Below are positions 28,526 through 38,954 of a stretch of DNA of 64,000 nt, piece after piece; within the stretch, counting starts at the first letter, position 1; every line of letters starts with the position of its first letter. The stretch is taken from assembly GCF_019668505.1 (NCBI RefSeq), contig NZ_AP024371.1, forward strand, positions 62,001 through 126,000, in the 5' to 3' direction. The stretch comes from Borrelia miyamotoi. Its GTDB lineage: Bacteria; Spirochaetota; Spirochaetia; Borreliales; Borreliaceae. The translations under genes were made by a program, and so were the position numbers. The notes under the pieces are model-generated. The model saw nothing but the letters and a program-made list of their open reading frames with translations, did no database searches and was not told the origin of the DNA.

Positions 28526-30265
28526 TTATGCACCTCTAAAATCCAACTTCTTAGAACGTACTAAATTCTTTAAAGTAATTTCTAATTTACTAAACTTTTC
28601 TTCCTTAAAGGGACTAAGATTCATATCCAAAATATTTTGCCTTAATTCATTCATAAAACTTCTTGCTTCCAATTTGTTCTCAAATTTAAAATCTGACTGC
28701 AAAATATCATAAAGTATATCAAACATATAATTTTGACGCTCAAGACTTACAGCTGCATCAATACTATCAAATGAATTTTGTTGCAAATAACATGCATCCA
28801 AAAGCTCGGCTTTTAAATAAACTAAAAAGTCACCATTACTTATCCCTTCCTCTCCAACAACCTTCATCATCTGATTCACCTCACTCCCCTTTACTAAAAA
28901 TGATCTTGCATATTCTGTTTTCTCAAAATCAATAACCCCTCTATATTTACTCCAAGATTCAAGTGGATTAATGGCTGGAAATTTTCTAGCATCTGATCTC
29001 TCCCTTGTAAGCCCATGAAATGCTCCTACAACCTTTAAAGTTGCTTGAGTTACTGGTTCTTCAAAATTACCTCCAGCAGGACTCACAGACCCACCCACAG
29101 TCACAGAACCAATATTACCATTATTTAAAACGACTATGCCAGCCCTTTCATAAAACGATGCAATAACAGACTCAAGATAAGCAGGAAATGCCTCCTCACC
29201 CGGTATTTCCTCAAGGCGACCAGACATTTCTCTCATAGCTTGAGCCCATCTTGAAGTCGAATCGGCTAGTAAAAGTATATCAAGACCCATTTGTCTATAA
29301 TATTCAGCAATAGTAATGGCTGTATAAACGGAAGCTTCACGGGCAGCAACTGGCATAGAAGATGTATTGCAAATAATACATGTCCTTTCTATTAATGACT
29401 TACCTGTCTTTGGATCTATAAGTTCAGGAAATTCTTTAAGAGTTTCTACCACTTCACCTGCACGCTCACCACAAGCAGCAATAATTACAATATCAACATT
29501 AGCATTACGACTTGTAACTTGCTGAAGCACTGTTTTCCCAGCACCAAAAGGCCCAGGAATACAAAATGTACCACCCTTCGCAACTGGAAAAAACGTATCT
29601 ATGATTCTTGTTTGAGTTACCATAGGCTCATTAGGAATAAGTCTATCTTTATAATTAGTAATTGGAATTTTAACAGGCCAATGAAAAGACATAGTAATAA
29701 TATGTCTTTTCCCAGAATCATTCTCAATCACAGCAATTTTATCATCTACAGTATAACTACCATCACTAACGATTTCCAAAATCTTGTAAGAATCTTTTCT
29801 ATAAAATGGAATCATAATCTGATGATTAATCGTACCCTCAACAACAAACCCAAGATAATCTCCTGCAATCAGGATATCTCCAACTTTAGCAGTTGCAATA
29901 AAATTCCATTTTTTAGTTCTGTCAAGCGCACTTAAATACACTCCTCTATCCAAAAAAAAACCACATTGAGCAGCAAGTGCTGGCAACGGATTTTGAAGAC
30001 CATCGTACACCTGGCTTAAAAGACCAGGACCAAGTTCAACTGTTAAAAGTCTACCTGTAAACTCAATATCATCTCCAACAGCAATTCCTCTAGTCATTTC
30101 AAAAACTTGAGCATCAACTTCCCCATCTCTAATACGAATTATTTCAGCTTTTAAACTATGACCATCGGTTTTAATAAAAACAATCTCATTCATGTAAACT
30201 GTACCAACTACTTCAATAGTAACCAAATTTCCAATAACCCCTACTACTTTTCCTCTAGTTTCCAT
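28526..30265 (-). CDS. atpA: V-type ATPase subunit A (catalytic)
   Basis: The 579-residue catalytic subunit has Walker A GPFGAGKT at 238-245, the catalytic GERAGEV glutamate just after, the insert ('non-homologous region') before it, [32 protein letters not shown] and the [14 protein letters not shown] block. It hydrolyses ATP to drive ion export, or makes ATP if run backwards; in a fermenting spirochaete pumping is more likely. The ATG overlaps the end of the DUF2764-like gene by 11 bases. Confidence 0.96.
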   Translation of the reverse strand: METRGKVVGVIGNLVTIEVVGTVYMNEIVFIKTDGHSLKAEIIRIRDGEVDAQVFEMTRGIAVGDDIEFTGRLLTVELGPGLLSQVYDGLQNPLPALAAQCGFFLDRGVYLSALDRTKKWNFIATAKVGDILIAGDYLGFVVEGTINHQIMIPFYRKDSYKILEIVSDGSYTVDDKIAVIENDSGKRHIITMSFHWPVKIPITNYKDRLIPNEPMVTQTRIIDTFFPVAKGGTFCIPGPFGAGKTVLQQVTSRNANVDIVIIAACGERAGEVVETLKEFPELIDPKTGKSLIERTCIICNTSSMPVAAREASVYTAITIAEYYRQMGLDILLLADSTSRWAQAMREMSGRLEEIPGEEAFPAYLESVIASFYERAGIVVLNNGNIGSVTVGGSVSPAGGNFEEPVTQATLKVVGAFHGLTRERSDARKFPAINPLESWSKYRGVIDFEKTEYARSFLVKGSEVNQMMKVVGEEGISNGDFLVYLKAELLDACYLQQNSFDSIDAAVSLERQNYMFDILYDILQSDFKFENKLEARSFMNELRQNILDMNLSPFKEEKFSKLEITLKNLVRSKKLDFRGA

Positions 30266-30821
30266 TCAAATTTCCTTCAAAAGTTTTATTTATTTCCATG
30301 CTTAATTCTTGACAAACGTCATCAAAATTCTTCTCGCCTATCTCCTTTATAAATAGACTTCTTCTTGAAACCAATACCAATTTCAAAAAATAAATTACTA
30401 ACTGTTCAAAATTAAACTCATTTCCCACTTCAAGATATGTTAAAAATTGCCATTTCAACATATCAAGTCCTAATTCTACCTCAAAAGGATTTTTATTAAG
30501 ACAAAGGGACTTCAAAATTCCTAAATAATAACTAGAAAAATAAGCTGACTCTAAATAAACATCTCTTGAGCGCCCTAACTTATCAGCTCTAATATATGCA
30601 AGCGTATACTTTATTATTTCTTCAAATTCAAGAAACTGATCAATTACCTTTGAATTCCCTCTAGTAAATCTAGATTCTGATAAATTTTTTAAAAAAAGGA
30701 AATCTTCCTTTTTTAAAGCAAGCTCAACTCTATCAAAAAAATTTTCTACACTTAACACCTTGCCTATTTTGAAATCAAGATAAGGTAATGATGACATAAC
30801 ATAATAATAAGGACTCAACAT
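30255..30821 (-). CDS. DUF2764-like V-ATPase operon protein
   Basis: A 188-residue protein starting [17 protein letters not shown], which resembles the N-terminus of the DUF2764 family found between atpE and atpA in V-ATPase operons of spirochaetes and Bacteroidetes. The rest is helical. Its place in the operon and the lack of a C-subunit gene here suggest it is the functional counterpart of subunit C (the socket joining shaft and ring). That is inference from context. It follows atpE by one base and overlaps atpA. Confidence 0.65.
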   Translation of the reverse strand: MLSPYYYVMSSLPYLDFKIGKVLSVENFFDRVELALKKEDFLFLKNLSESRFTRGNSKVIDQFLEFEEIIKYTLAYIRADKLGRSRDVYLESAYFSSYYLGILKSLCLNKNPFEVELGLDMLKWQFLTYLEVGNEFNFEQLVIYFLKLVLVSRRSLFIKEIGEKNFDDVCQELSMEINKTFEGNLNGN

Positions 30822-30822
30822 A

Positions 30823-31431
30823 CTATATCTCCTGATCCAACTTTATAATTTCTTTAAATCTTGGATTTAAATATTCAAAAAGAATATCAGCAATAGTTTC
30901 TGACGTAAAATCATAATATAAATTACCATCTCTTTGCTGAATTTTAAATCCTTTACCTATTGTCTCAAAAGGTTTAATCTCAACTGCACTACCAAGTTTA
31001 TCTCCTATTCTTGCTCTTAGAATAGACAACAAACTAGAAAAAGCAGATTCATTAATCATTATATCTATAATATTATCGTTCTTGCTCCAAACATCTACAA
31101 CTCTAATAATAAGTTCTGCCAAAAAATTATCATCATAAACATTAGAAATAGACTCCTTTAAAGCAGTTTTGAACAGAGATTTAATATTCATCTCAGTAGC
31201 AATAATCAAATCCCTAACTGCTTGACGAGACGCCTTAAGAGAATGTCTTTTATATTCACTAGCTTCCTTTTCCGCCTGAATTTTTAATTTTTCAGCCTCA
31301 CTTTGAGCCTTCAAAATAATAGCCTCAGCATCTTTCCTTGCATTAAAAAGAATTTCATTTGCCAACTTTTCAGCTTCCTCAAGCCCATCTTTCTTAATTT
31401 TATTTATCAGATCTTTAACTTCAAACTGCAC
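30823..31431 (-). CDS. atpE: V-type ATPase subunit E (peripheral stalk)
   Basis: The 202-residue protein has a long N-terminal helix rich in Ala, Glu and Lys (about 5-75: [20 protein letters not shown]) and a globular C-terminal domain, as in the peripheral-stalk E subunit. The start is GTG (31429-31431), five bases after GAGGAG. It is the first gene of the ATPase operon. Confidence 0.88.
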   Translation of the reverse strand: MQFEVKDLINKIKKDGLEEAEKLANEILFNARKDAEAIILKAQSEAEKLKIQAEKEASEYKRHSLKASRQAVRDLIIATEMNIKSLFKTALKESISNVYDDNFLAELIIRVVDVWSKNDNIIDIMINESAFSSLLSILRARIGDKLGSAVEIKPFETIGKGFKIQQRDGNLYYDFTSETIADILFEYLNPRFKEIIKLDQEI

Positions 31432-31493
31432 AAGAACTCCTCAATACACAAAAAAATAACTTAAATATTCAATAAAAAGAACATTTAATTAAA

Positions 31494-31502
31494 AGTATAT
31501 CA
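31494..31502 (-). promoter_or_regulatory. Possible extended -10 promoter for the V-ATPase operon
   Basis: On the minus strand TGA TATACT, a near-consensus extended -10, lies 62 bases before the atpE GTG, in the 108-base gap after the upstream gene. No clear -35. Confidence 0.4.
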
Positions 31503-31539
31503 ATAAATTTTAAATTATTAAAAATCAAAATATTTAAAA

Positions 31540-31935
31540 TCATATATTGCTAAAAAAATCTCCTATAATCTTATAAACATTAATATCATGAACTATAGAA
31601 AGTTTTTTATCTGGAAATTTTTCTTTCAACTTGTCACCAAAAATTTTAATACCTCTTTCCATAACCCTGCTACTAAATTCTTTATCAACTATGTTAAGCG
31701 TTATTATTTCAATAATTATCAAATATCCTCTTCCAAACTTAGAACCATACCCAAGAGTAAAAGAAGTAGTAACACGAAAAAGTCCATCCAAAATTCCGTT
31801 GGCTGATCGACCTCTAGAAGGCCTGTTTGGATGAATTTCATAAGAACTACCAAATTCATCTTCAAGAACATAATCAACATCAAGACAAATATTAAACAAT
31901 GCATTCTCAAATTTTTCAAATATTGATATACCCAT
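31540..31935 (-). CDS. Conserved spirochaetal protein, unknown function
   Basis: A 131-residue protein that I cannot assign. It has no signal peptide or membrane helix. The middle (PNRPSRGRSANGILDGLFRVTTSF) is basic and glycine-rich, and the end is amphipathic. It starts directly after the mutS2 stop, so it is co-transcribed with and coupled to mutS2. Confidence 0.55.
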   Translation of the reverse strand: MGISIFEKFENALFNICLDVDYVLEDEFGSSYEIHPNRPSRGRSANGILDGLFRVTTSFTLGYGSKFGRGYLIIIEIITLNIVDKEFSSRVMERGIKIFGDKLKEKFPDKKLSIVHDINVYKIIGDFFSNI

Positions 31936-34272
31936 CTAAATTTCTACTATTGTCTTTCCCACTCCACCATCACTTGGACGAGCAAAATAATATTTTTTAA
32001 CAAATTTTATATCTTTCAGAAATGCATGTACTCTTTCCATAAGAAACCCCTCTCCTTTACCATGAATGATCTCAAACCTACAAATATTTCTTAGTAACAT
32101 ATTATCTATCTTCTTGTTCAAAAAGTCTATAGCTTCAACTACTCTCATCCCCCTAATATCAATAATTAAGTCTAATACATCATCTTGATTTTCAAAAGAA
32201 AAGTCAAAATTTTGCTTAAAATTTTTCTTAGATTGCTTATTATCTAATATTTTCTCTAAATTGAAAGACCCAACTGTAATATTAAAAGCACCGGTATTGA
32301 CAATAAATCCTTTCCTAGTAACACCTATTATTTCGCCTGAAGAACTTGAACCAAACACTCTAACCTTGTCACCTACTTTAAATTCAACCTTAGTAACAAT
32401 ATCTTGATTAAGCAATCTAATTTTAGTAGCCTTAGCAGTTATATTATCTGAAATATTAGATACAAATTTCTTATTCTTAATAGTACAAACACTGCCCTCT
32501 TTTATCTCTCTAACCAAATTTTCCAAAGTTTTCCTTGAGCTTTTTAAAAATTCTTTTTGCTCATTTACAAGCTTTTCCTCTAAATCTCTTTCTCTTAAAA
32601 TAATAGCTTCCCGAATATTACTAATATCAATTTCCTTCATTTCAATAAGTTTAAGCTTATCCTTTAATTCCTCTTCAAGTAAATATATTTCTCTCTCCTT
32701 CCTTGCAAGCCTTTCCAAGATCTCATTAACTTCAGTTTTATTAGATGAATAAATTTCCTTTGCTCTAAATAATATACTAGCATTAATGGAAGACTTGCTT
32801 GCAACACTAAAAGCAAAGCTTTCACCTGGAACCAAAAATATTAAGTTATAATTAGGTTCCATTTTTTCTAAATCCATCTGCATAGAAGCATTAATAACGA
32901 ACTCATGAGTGTATGCAAAATATTTAAGAGCACTGTAATGAGTGGAAATAATAACATAAGACTCAATATCAATTAAATGCTCAAGAATAGCTACAGCTAA
33001 TGCTTGTCCTTGTTCAATATCAGTGCCTGAACAAAATTCATCAAATACTAAAAGACTATTCCTTGTTGCGCAATTTAAAATATAAGAAATATTATTCATA
33101 TGACTTGAAAAAGTTGAAAGTGAATTTGCAATTGATTGATCATCTCCAATATTAACTAAAATATTATCAAAAATTTTAAAAGTACTAGATTCATCAACTG
33201 GAACAGGAATTCCAAATTGAAACATAGCACTCAAGAGAGCAACTGTTTTTAAAGTTGCAGTTTTACCACCAGCATTAGGCCCTGTAATAATTACAACCCT
33301 ATTATTTAAAGGGCAAAAATTTATAGATTTTGCATGCTGTATTAACGGATGACGAGCATTGACAATATTAAGACTACCATCAAATCTAGGAAATACTCCT
33401 TGGGTTTTTATTCCATAAATTGCCCTAACCTTTAGAGAATCATAATATAAAAAATTGTCATAAAGAGAGCTTAAAAGACTAATGTGCCCATGAATCTTAT
33501 CTGAAAGCCCTTGCAAAATTCTTAAAACTATACGCTCTTTTTCAAGGTTTAAGAAAGCCAATCTATTACTATCACTGACTATCTCATTTGGCTCAACATA
33601 AAATGTCTCACCAGATGAGGAAATAGATATAATATTCCCCTTTATTTTATTCTTAAAGCTAGATTTAAGTGCAATAGTATACTTACTGAATTTATAACAA
33701 ACAAACACAGAAGTTAAATATTTTGAATTTAAGCCTATAATTTGCTTGAGCTGCCTATTAATTCTTTTATCTAAATTTTTAATTTCAAAATCTATTTCAT
33801 CATAATCCTTAACAACACCGCGTTTTATTTTGAGAGCATCAACATCAATGTAATTACACAAAATCTCCAATAAATCCTTAAGACTTGGCTCTACAAATAA
33901 TAATTTTTTCAAAACCCCAACTTCATGTCTAAAATTAAACTCACTTTTATCCAAAAAAATCATTATTTTTAAAACTTCTCTTAGAAAAAAAATAATATTC
34001 TTAATTTCCTCAACAGAAATTATTGAATTTTGCTTAAGAAGCAAAGCAATAGAATTACCTATACTCTGTAGACAAGAATTTGGATAGTCATCATAAACTT
34101 CGATAAGATCCCTAATCAATTTAACCAAAAAACATATTTGGCTAACTTCTTCCTCAGTCTTTAATATGTGTTGTTTACCTAAAAGAACAACCGTATCTGA
34201 AATAGATACATAAGAAGAAATTGAAAACAAAATTCGATGAAAATCAATTTTTTCCAAGTATTTCTCTTGCAT
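31936..34272 (-). CDS. mutS2: MutS2 endonuclease / ribosome-rescue ATPase
   Basis: A protein of about 778 residues with MutS core and clamp helices, Walker [14 protein letters not shown], Walker [13 protein letters not shown], a long coiled coil (about 510-600) and a C-terminal Smr nuclease domain ([10 protein letters not shown]... IHGKGEG). MutS2 proteins lack the mismatch-recognition domain; they suppress recombination or split collided ribosomes, depending on species. The ATG at 34272 is preferred over an in-frame GTG at 34296, neither having a strong ribosome-binding site. It overlaps the 3' end of rsgA. Confidence 0.92.
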   Translation of the reverse strand: MQEKYLEKIDFHRILFSISSYVSISDTVVLLGKQHILKTEEEVSQICFLVKLIRDLIEVYDDYPNSCLQSIGNSIALLLKQNSIISVEEIKNIIFFLREVLKIMIFLDKSEFNFRHEVGVLKKLLFVEPSLKDLLEILCNYIDVDALKIKRGVVKDYDEIDFEIKNLDKRINRQLKQIIGLNSKYLTSVFVCYKFSKYTIALKSSFKNKIKGNIISISSSGETFYVEPNEIVSDSNRLAFLNLEKERIVLRILQGLSDKIHGHISLLSSLYDNFLYYDSLKVRAIYGIKTQGVFPRFDGSLNIVNARHPLIQHAKSINFCPLNNRVVIITGPNAGGKTATLKTVALLSAMFQFGIPVPVDESSTFKIFDNILVNIGDDQSIANSLSTFSSHMNNISYILNCATRNSLLVFDEFCSGTDIEQGQALAVAILEHLIDIESYVIISTHYSALKYFAYTHEFVINASMQMDLEKMEPNYNLIFLVPGESFAFSVASKSSINASILFRAKEIYSSNKTEVNEILERLARKEREIYLLEEELKDKLKLIEMKEIDISNIREAIILRERDLEEKLVNEQKEFLKSSRKTLENLVREIKEGSVCTIKNKKFVSNISDNITAKATKIRLLNQDIVTKVEFKVGDKVRVFGSSSSGEIIGVTRKGFIVNTGAFNITVGSFNLEKILDNKQSKKNFKQNFDFSFENQDDVLDLIIDIRGMRVVEAIDFLNKKIDNMLLRNICRFEIIHGKGEGFLMERVHAFLKDIKFVKKYYFARPSDGGVGKTIVEI

Positions 34273-35185
34273 AACTTTTATATCTCTTAAGTTCACTTAA
34301 AATCTTTAGATAACTGTTGTACCTAAGTTCTGAAACTTTAAATCCAATCTGATTTACAACAAAACAACTTGGTTCATTTGTATGCAAACAAGAATTAAAT
34401 CGACATAAATCATTTAAAGTTATAAATTCTTTAAAACAATATCTAAGATTTAGATGATCTAAGCTTTCAATTCCAAATTCCTTTACCCCAGGAGTATCAA
34501 TTATTATCCCATTATTAGAATGAAAAGCCATAGCATAAACCGTAGTATGCTTACCTCGTGCATATTTATAAGATATTTCATTTATAGCTTGAGCTGCATT
34601 TAAATCTAATAAATTTATAAGTGAAGATTTTCCAACCCCAGACTGCCCTACAAAAGAAGTTCTTGAATTTTGAATAACTTTCTTTATTTCTTCAATGCCC
34701 TGAAAAGTAATAGCAGAAGTCTTAACAACTCTGTAACCTATATCTTCATAAACTTTAATCAAAGTATCAACTCTATCGCTTATACCTTTATCAACCTTAT
34801 TTATCAAAATAATAGGAGTGATCCCTTGCTCCTCAGCAACTATTAATATTCTATCAATAAATGAATTTTTAATCTCAGGAAGATTAGCGGAACTAACAAT
34901 TAAAATATTGTCAACATTTGAAACAATAACTTGCCTAAGGTCGGCCTTTTTATTATAACGCCAAAGAATATTTTTACGTCCTAATCTTCCTTTAATATAT
35001 ACCTTGCATTCATCATAAACATCTCCAAAAATAAAATCTCCAGGTACCAAAGGACTATACTCTTTATCTTGAATATTTAAAATTTTGCCTTTAATAACAC
35101 CTTCATAAATTAAATTAGTATTGACTTCAACAATAGAATAAATGTTATTAACACCCCAGAGAACCTCAAATTTCAGATCTTTCAA
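34244..35185 (-). CDS. rsgA: Ribosome small subunit GTPase RsgA
   Basis: The 313-residue circularly permuted GTPase has an N-terminal OB-fold, then G4 (LINKVD), G5 (TSAITF), G1 ([12 protein letters not shown]) and G3 (DTPGVKEFG) in that order, and a C-terminal zinc knuckle ([14 protein letters not shown]). RsgA checks late 30S assembly. The start overlaps the murI stop by four bases, and the end overlaps mutS2. Confidence 0.95.
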   Translation of the reverse strand: MKDLKFEVLWGVNNIYSIVEVNTNLIYEGVIKGKILNIQDKEYSPLVPGDFIFGDVYDECKVYIKGRLGRKNILWRYNKKADLRQVIVSNVDNILIVSSANLPEIKNSFIDRILIVAEEQGITPIILINKVDKGISDRVDTLIKVYEDIGYRVVKTSAITFQGIEEIKKVIQNSRTSFVGQSGVGKSSLINLLDLNAAQAINEISYKYARGKHTTVYAMAFHSNNGIIIDTPGVKEFGIESLDHLNLRYCFKEFITLNDLCRFNSCLHTNEPSCFVVNQIGFKVSELRYNSYLKILSELKRYKSYAREILGKN

Positions 35186-35946
35186 TCGATTATTCCTTTA
35201 AAATACAAACCATATCTTGCACAAAAATTCTTATAAAAAAACAAATTATTGCTCCGCGTTAAATAAAAATAACGTCTAAACTCATAATCACTACTTTCAA
35301 TAGTCTTTATTGACTTAGCAAGTTCATTAGTCACAAAGTCACGATTATCATAAACAGGTACTCCTAAAAAGCTTTCAATCATATCCTTAATATGTAAATA
35401 ATGTGTACATCCTAAAAAAACCACATCTCGCCTACTAGCCTCAACCTCCAATTTTAAGGATCTCAATAATCTAAGTGCATCTTCTTTAAATTTATCTCCA
35501 TGTTCCACAAACTTTACAAGTTCACCTGCTGATTTTAAGATTAAATCCCAATGACAATTCTTTTCCCTTTGAACAAACTCACTACTAATGGTAGCATTCG
35601 TTGCAATTAAAATGACCTTCTTATATGCAAGCTCTTCCACCAAACCAATTGAAGGTAAAGTATATATTATAGGAAAATTAAAACTTAATTTGTTATATAC
35701 ACTAATAGAAGCTGTATTGCAAGCAATAACAATTGAAGCAATATTATACATTTGTTCTAATCTTAAAATTAGTTCTAAAATCTCTTTTAAAAGAAATTCT
35801 GGCGTTTTTTCTCCATAAGGAAAATTTTTGTTATCTGCAATATAGACATAGTTTCTTCTAACAAATCTTCTGGTTATATACTCAAAATAAGAAAGCCCTC
35901 CAATACCCGAATCAAAAATAACTATAACATCCTCTAAATCATTCAT
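35182..35946 (-). CDS. murI: Glutamate racemase
   Basis: Converts L- to D-glutamate for peptidoglycan. The 254-residue protein has FDSGIGGLS (catalytic Asp region), the first catalytic cysteine in [10 protein letters not shown] and the second in LGCTHYLHI. It is the first gene of a minus-strand set murI-rsgA-mutS2-unknown, all overlapping or adjoining. The promoter leaves a leader of only about 11 bases and no clear Shine-Dalgarno is seen. Confidence 0.94.
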   Translation of the reverse strand: MNDLEDVIVIFDSGIGGLSYFEYITRRFVRRNYVYIADNKNFPYGEKTPEFLLKEILELILRLEQMYNIASIVIACNTASISVYNKLSFNFPIIYTLPSIGLVEELAYKKVILIATNATISSEFVQREKNCHWDLILKSAGELVKFVEHGDKFKEDALRLLRSLKLEVEASRRDVVFLGCTHYLHIKDMIESFLGVPVYDNRDFVTNELAKSIKTIESSDYEFRRYFYLTRSNNLFFYKNFCARYGLYFKGIID

Positions 35947-35963
35947 GAGTTTTACTTAACTTA

Positions 35964-35992
35964 AATATAGAAACTAATTTGTTTTCTTTCAA
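35964..35992 (-). promoter_or_regulatory. Sigma-70 promoter of murI-rsgA-mutS2
   Basis: On the minus strand TTGAAA (35987-35992), 17 bases, TATATT (35964-35969). Good consensus match and ideal spacing, about 18 bases before the murI ATG. Confidence 0.6.
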
Positions 35993-36021
35993 TAAAAATA
36001 ATACCACTTACGGCTTAAAAT

Positions 36022-36050
36022 TTTAAAACTACTATACATTAAGCTATAAT
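36022..36050 (+). promoter_or_regulatory. Sigma-70 promoter of asnS
   Basis: TTTAAA (36022-36027), 17 bases, TATAAT (36045-36050), with GAGG before the ATG at 36080. It is divergent from the murI promoter. Confidence 0.55.
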
Positions 36051-36079
36051 TATTAATAATATCAATAGATAGAGGAAAT

Positions 36080-37465
36080 ATGTATAAAAGCATCAAAGAA
36101 ATTTTAAGCAACCCTAAAATAGACAGTAAAATTACAATTAAAGGATGGATTAGAACAAAACGAAGCAATGGTAAAATCTCATTTGTAGAAATTAATGACG
36201 GTTCAAATATCAAAGGAATTCAAGCCATAATCGATAAAGAAGAGATCCAGTTTGAAGCAAAAAAATTGAAGAAGCTTACAACAGGCACCAGCATATCTTT
36301 AACTGGAATTTTAATCTTAAGCCCATCAAAAGGACAAACATATGAAATCAAAACAACAAACTTTACTATAATTGGAGAAACAGATCAAGAAACATATCCT
36401 TTACAAAAAAAAAGGCATACCTTTGAATTTTTAAGAGAAATCCCTCATTTAAGAATTCGCACTAATACATTTGGAGCCGTAGCCAGAATCAGAAACCAAA
36501 TTTCTTATAAAATTCATGAATATTTCCAAAAAAATGGATTTTTATACATCCATACGCCAATTATTACATCAAATGACGGAGAAGGAGCCGGTGAAATATT
36601 TCGTGTCTCCACTCTAAACTTCAACAACATTGCAAAAGAAAAAGAAGTAAACTTTAAAGATGATTTCTTTGGAAAACAAGCATTCCTAACAGTAACTGGA
36701 CAACTGCATGGTGAAGCTTATGCAATGGCTTTATCAAAAATATATACATTTGGCCCAACATTTAGGGCAGAAAATTCCAACACAACACGCCATGCATCAG
36801 AATTTTGGATGATTGAACCTGAGATGGCATTCTTTAAACTTGAAGATAATATCAATTTAGCAGAAAATTTCCTTAAGTATATTTTAAGAGAAACTTTAAA
36901 TAATTGCAGTCAAGATATGGAATTCTTTGACAATTTCATTGAAAAAGGCCTAATAAAAAAAATTGAAAATGTAATAAACTCCGAGTTTGAAATCATTACC
37001 TATACCCAAGCCATTAAAAAACTTGAAAGTGCAACAAGAACATTTGAAATAAAGCCTTACTGGGGAATGGATTTACAAACAGAACATGAAAGGTATTTAA
37101 CAGAAGAAATCATCAAAAAACCCACTACAATTATTGACTATCCAAAAGAATTTAAAGCATTTTACATGAAAATAAATGAAGATAATAAAACTGTTAAAGG
37201 AATGGATATTTTGGTTCCTCGCATTGGAGAAATAATTGGAGGCAGTGAGAGAGAAGATAATTTAGACAAGTTGAATAAAAGAATAAAAGAACTAAATTTA
37301 GAATCAGAAACTCTTAATTGGTACTTAGACTTAAGGAGATTTGGGTCAACTCCTCATTCTGGATTTGGACTTGGACTTGAAAGATTGATACAATACACAA
37401 CAGGAATGGCTAATATTAGAGATGTTATTCCATTTCCAAGAACTCCTAAAACTCTTTATTTCTAA
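36080..37465 (+). CDS. asnS: Asparaginyl-tRNA synthetase
   Basis: The 461-residue class IIb synthetase charges tRNA-Asn. It has the N-terminal OB anticodon-binding domain (about 15-100), motif 2 with FRAENSNTTRHASEFWMIE and motif 3 with FGLGLERLIQYTTGM, followed by the RDVIPFPRTP end. MIEPEMAF and the GRxxR-free motif 2 fit AsnRS over AspRS. The last codons take part in a perfect 17-bp hairpin with the ribosome-binding site of the next gene. Confidence 0.95.
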   Translation: MYKSIKEILSNPKIDSKITIKGWIRTKRSNGKISFVEINDGSNIKGIQAIIDKEEIQFEAKKLKKLTTGTSISLTGILILSPSKGQTYEIKTTNFTIIGETDQETYPLQKKRHTFEFLREIPHLRIRTNTFGAVARIRNQISYKIHEYFQKNGFLYIHTPIITSNDGEGAGEIFRVSTLNFNNIAKEKEVNFKDDFFGKQAFLTVTGQLHGEAYAMALSKIYTFGPTFRAENSNTTRHASEFWMIEPEMAFFKLEDNINLAENFLKYILRETLNNCSQDMEFFDNFIEKGLIKKIENVINSEFEIITYTQAIKKLESATRTFEIKPYWGMDLQTEHERYLTEEIIKKPTTIIDYPKEFKAFYMKINEDNKTVKGMDILVPRIGEIIGGSEREDNLDKLNKRIKELNLESETLNWYLDLRRFGSTPHSGFGLGLERLIQYTTGMANIRDVIPFPRTPKTLYF

Positions 37466-37481
37466 TAAAGAGTTTTAGGAG
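37443..37481 (+). promoter_or_regulatory. 17-bp perfect hairpin joining asnS end and next gene's RBS
   Basis: Arm one, 37443-37459, lies in the last codons of asnS; arm two, 37465-37481, ends in AGGAG, the ribosome-binding site seven bases before the GTG at 37489. The loop is five bases. The pairing is perfect over 17 bases, so the site would be hidden in free mRNA and could be exposed by ribosomes finishing asnS. It could instead be a terminator-like element. Confidence 0.75.
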
Positions 37482-37488
37482 AAAACAA

Positions 37489-38058
37489 GTGCAAGTAAAA
37501 ATCTTATGTAAAATATTATTAATGACATCAACATTAATGTTATTCTCAAATGAACAATTAGGTAATAATTTAAAACCAGTTTCAAATGTAAAAGAAGCAA
37601 TCATAGGTAAAAAATCAAGCCATCAATGTTGTAGTAAAGAAAAAACTAAGATTAATAAATCTCATATAACAAAATATCCACAAAAAAAAGAAATTCATAG
37701 TCGCAATATTATAAAGAAAAAACATAAAAATCCACAAACGAATAAAAAACAAAACATCAAAATACCTATAAATAATATCGTACAAATAAGGAAATCGGGT
37801 AAAATAAATTACCCCCACAATAAAATCAATACACAATCATCAAAAAATTCAAAAAAAAATATACGGTACAATATTAAAGTTTACCCAACCCATGAAAAAG
37901 AGAAATTCACAAAACTAAAAGAGATAAATAAAATAAATAAAAAAATAAAAAAAGATTTTGCTTTAATTGGGCCAATTCTAGAAGATCAACTAGATAAAAT
38001 AACAAAAGTATTATACATCAAAGGGTATAATGAACTGGAATACATAAGAATCGACTAA
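37489..38058 (+). CDS. Small secreted lysine-rich protein, unknown function
   Basis: A 189-residue, strongly basic protein (Lys/Asn/Ile-rich) with a signal peptide (hydrophobic about 5-20). It has Cys-Cys near residue 47 and no recognised domain; the C-terminal 45 residues (IKKDFALIGPILEDQLDKITKVL) look helical and may be the conserved part. The GTG start is supported by AGGAG seven bases upstream, which is inside the hairpin with asnS. It is convergent with the phosphoribosyltransferase gene, two bases apart. Confidence 0.6.
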   Translation: MQVKILCKILLMTSTLMLFSNEQLGNNLKPVSNVKEAIIGKKSSHQCCSKEKTKINKSHITKYPQKKEIHSRNIIKKKHKNPQTNKKQNIKIPINNIVQIRKSGKINYPHNKINTQSSKNSKKNIRYNIKVYPTHEKEKFTKLKEINKINKKIKKDFALIGPILEDQLDKITKVLYIKGYNELEYIRID

Positions 38059-38060
38059 AA

Positions 38061-38651
38061 TTAAAGCTTTTTTGACAAAAATTTTAGAATATCATTTAAC
38101 TCATCATCTAAATTAATAAAACTCAGTTTATACTCATTTTCTGATAAACCTATTAACTCATGATTACTGTAATGGATCCAAGTATTTATATCATCTTCAC
38201 TTGAATATTTATTAACATAATAATCCGGCTTATAGTTCACACATCTACGCTCTTTATAATCATAAACAGCAATCTTAACATTTTTACTATCTATGCCTCT
38301 TTTCAACACCTCGTCTCGCAAATAAATAATTGTACGCCCAGTATCAAAAATATCATCAACAAATAACACATTATCTCCTACCCTTAAATATTTTGGATCA
38401 TAAGTCCATCCATCTATCATTATTTCTTTTTGATGATTTGAAATATCATACGATCTTGCAACAACAGCAGCATAAAGAAGAGGCTTTTCCAGCTTAATAA
38501 ATTTAAAAAATTCACTAATAATATTACCAAGATAAGCACCGCCTCTTAAAGAAACATACATAATATCAGGAATGAATCCATCTTTATAAATTTTATAAGC
38601 AAGCTTAAGACCATTTATTCTTATATCTTCATAAGAAACGAATTTTTTCAT
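38061..38651 (-). CDS. Phosphoribosyltransferase family protein
   Basis: A 196-residue type I PRTase with the PRPP-binding motif VLFVDDIFDTGRT (two acidic residues then DTGRT), near residue 97, and a SLRGGAYLG loop earlier. This family includes xanthine/hypoxanthine salvage enzymes, important in an organism that cannot make purines; the base specificity cannot be read by eye. The ATG at 38651 is preferred to a TTG one codon earlier. The 300-base spacer between it and htrA holds two inverted repeats but no gene. Confidence 0.8.
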   Translation of the reverse strand: MKKFVSYEDIRINGLKLAYKIYKDGFIPDIMYVSLRGGAYLGNIISEFFKFIKLEKPLLYAAVVARSYDISNHQKEIMIDGWTYDPKYLRVGDNVLFVDDIFDTGRTIIYLRDEVLKRGIDSKNVKIAVYDYKERRCVNYKPDYYVNKYSSEDDINTWIHYSNHELIGLSENEYKLSFINLDDELNDILKFLSKKL

Positions 38652-38749
38652 CAATATAACACCCCAAAATATATAAAAATCAATATTTAATTAAAACGCA
38701 TTACTCATTTTAATTAAAACTAACATACTCAATATTCCTAAAAACATTT

Positions 38750-38786
38750 AAAGTTTTAGCTAAAAATTACCTCTATCTAAAACTTT
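38750..38786. repeat. Inverted repeat in the spacer between htrA and the PRTase gene
   Basis: AAAGTTTTAG (38750-38759) and CTAAAACTTT (38777-38786), with a 17-base spacing. TTTAGCTAAA also follows each arm as a partial direct repeat. Upstream of the PRTase promoter region; role unknown. Confidence 0.5.
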
Positions 38787-38882
38787 AGCTAAATTAAATT
38801 AAACATATATTATTTATATTATTAAAAATATTAAGAACCCTCAAAACATAACACAAAACTATTAAACTAAAAATCTCTCAAC

Positions 38883-38912
38883 AGGCTTAAAGATATGCAT
38901 ATCTTTAAGCCT
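38883..38912. repeat. Perfect 30-bp palindrome after htrA
   Basis: AGGCTTAAAGATATG (38883-38897) is followed directly by its reverse complement (38898-38912), with no loop. It lies 43 bases past the htrA stop. As RNA it would form a 13-bp stem; the sequence after it on the minus strand contains a TTTTT stretch about ten bases on. A terminator or mRNA 3' barrier is most likely, but a protein-binding site is possible. Confidence 0.75.
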
Positions 38913-38954
38913 TATTACTGATAAAGTCCATTCTTAAAAAAATACTATAACAGT

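Noticed and set aside
29519..29935. 138-codon plus-strand frame inside atpA
   Set aside because: Opposite the highly conserved A-subunit frame; translation resembles reversed codons, not a protein.
37443..37481. Simple rho-independent terminator for asnS
   Set aside because: The stem is long but AT-rich, lies in the coding end and is followed by AAAAC, with no T-run; regulation of the next gene's RBS fits better, though termination is not excluded.
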